The translations under genes were made by a program, and so were the position numbers. The notes under the pieces are model-generated. The model did not search any database. It saw only the letters and a program-made list of their open reading frames with translations, and was not told where the DNA came from. This document shows, piece after piece, positions 5,553 through 5,722 of a DNA stretch of 5,722 bases. Origin of the DNA: Bacteroidales bacterium (GTDB lineage: Bacteria; Bacteroidota; Bacteroidia; Bacteroidales; JAADJA01); assembly GCA_021107975.1 (NCBI GenBank), contig JAIORT010000588.1:1-5722 (forward strand). Direction: 5' to 3'. Position 1 is the first letter of the stretch. Each line of letters opens with the position of its first letter.

Positions 5553-5722
5553 CAAGTTTTTGAATTGTATTATCGCAAAGTTTATGCGTTTCAGTATAGT
5601 TTGCAAAATTAGGAATTTATCGGTTTATTTTTGTTGTAAACATTTAACAAAAAAGCGAAGTTTATAATCTGAAATTTAATTCCGGAAAATTTTTGGAAAC
5701 GAGGAAGATTGTGGTTAAATAG

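Larger units (their letters stand above)
5516..5611. repeat. Two copies of an 11-base direct repeat
   Basis: TTGCAAAATTA occurs at 5516-5526 and again at 5601-5611. Each copy contains, on the minus strand, the box TAATTTTG. The second copy could be an alternative, more distant thiL start about 120 bases upstream of the ATG, or a relic. The spacing of 85 bases has no obvious meaning. Confidence 0.35.
5480..5722. other. Non-coding region upstream of thiL, running to the window edge
   Basis: No convincing gene is present on either strand in these 243 bases. The longest ATG-led plus-strand frame (from 5584) has 27 codons and no recognisable features. A minus-strand frame open from the right edge ends after 36 codons (stop near 5612) and also looks unlike protein. 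The region holds the thiL promoter candidate, the palindrome and the 11-base repeat. The gene beyond the right edge cannot be judged. Confidence 0.6.

Noticed and set aside
5584..5667. Possible 27-codon plus-strand small gene
   Set aside because: It is short, with no ribosome binding site, promoter or recognisable peptide features, in AT-rich intergenic DNA where such frames are expected.

Overview
The window looks like a chromosomal piece of a Bacteroidota (Bacteroidetes) genome. It is AT-rich. Its candidate promoters match the Bacteroidota -7 consensus TAnnTTTG rather than a sigma70 -10 box, and most starts lack a Shine-Dalgarno sequence. The protein set fits too: a PAS-type soluble histidine kinase, a ThiL, a UvrC, and the start of a secreted protein with a signal peptide ending in SAQ. 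The assignment is an inference from these traits; no marker gene fixes the genus.

Layout, left to right. On the minus strand, positions 1-92 hold the first 30 codons of an exported protein cut by the window edge. Next, also on the minus strand, is a type II toxin-antitoxin pair: a ParE/RelE-family toxin (133-438) preceded by its small antitoxin (422-670), overlapping by 17 bases. The pair sits six bases behind the stop codon of uvrC (677-2500, minus), the nucleotide excision repair endonuclease, which appears to start with TTG. A roughly 300-base divergent intergenic region follows. It holds candidate promoters for both directions and an unusual array of four TACGTA-like hexamers. On the plus strand comes a soluble PAS histidine kinase (about 2805-4313) with an intact catalytic core but no membrane segment and no response regulator beside it. 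It ends at a strong composite hairpin terminator (4348-4397). Convergent to it is thiL (4430-5479, minus), thiamine-monophosphate kinase. The last 243 bases are non-coding as far as can be seen. They hold a candidate thiL promoter, a perfect 14-base palindrome and a repeated 11-mer.

The genes do not form one pathway. UvrC (DNA repair) and ThiL (last step of thiamine diphosphate synthesis) are housekeeping genes. The kinase and the toxin-antitoxin pair look like accessory additions in the gaps. The most interesting parts are regulatory: the TACGTA array upstream of the orphan kinase, and the way the toxin-antitoxin promoter box is built on the uvrC stop codon with a small palindrome just downstream. 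I saw no defence system, CRISPR array, transposase, tRNA or rRNA.
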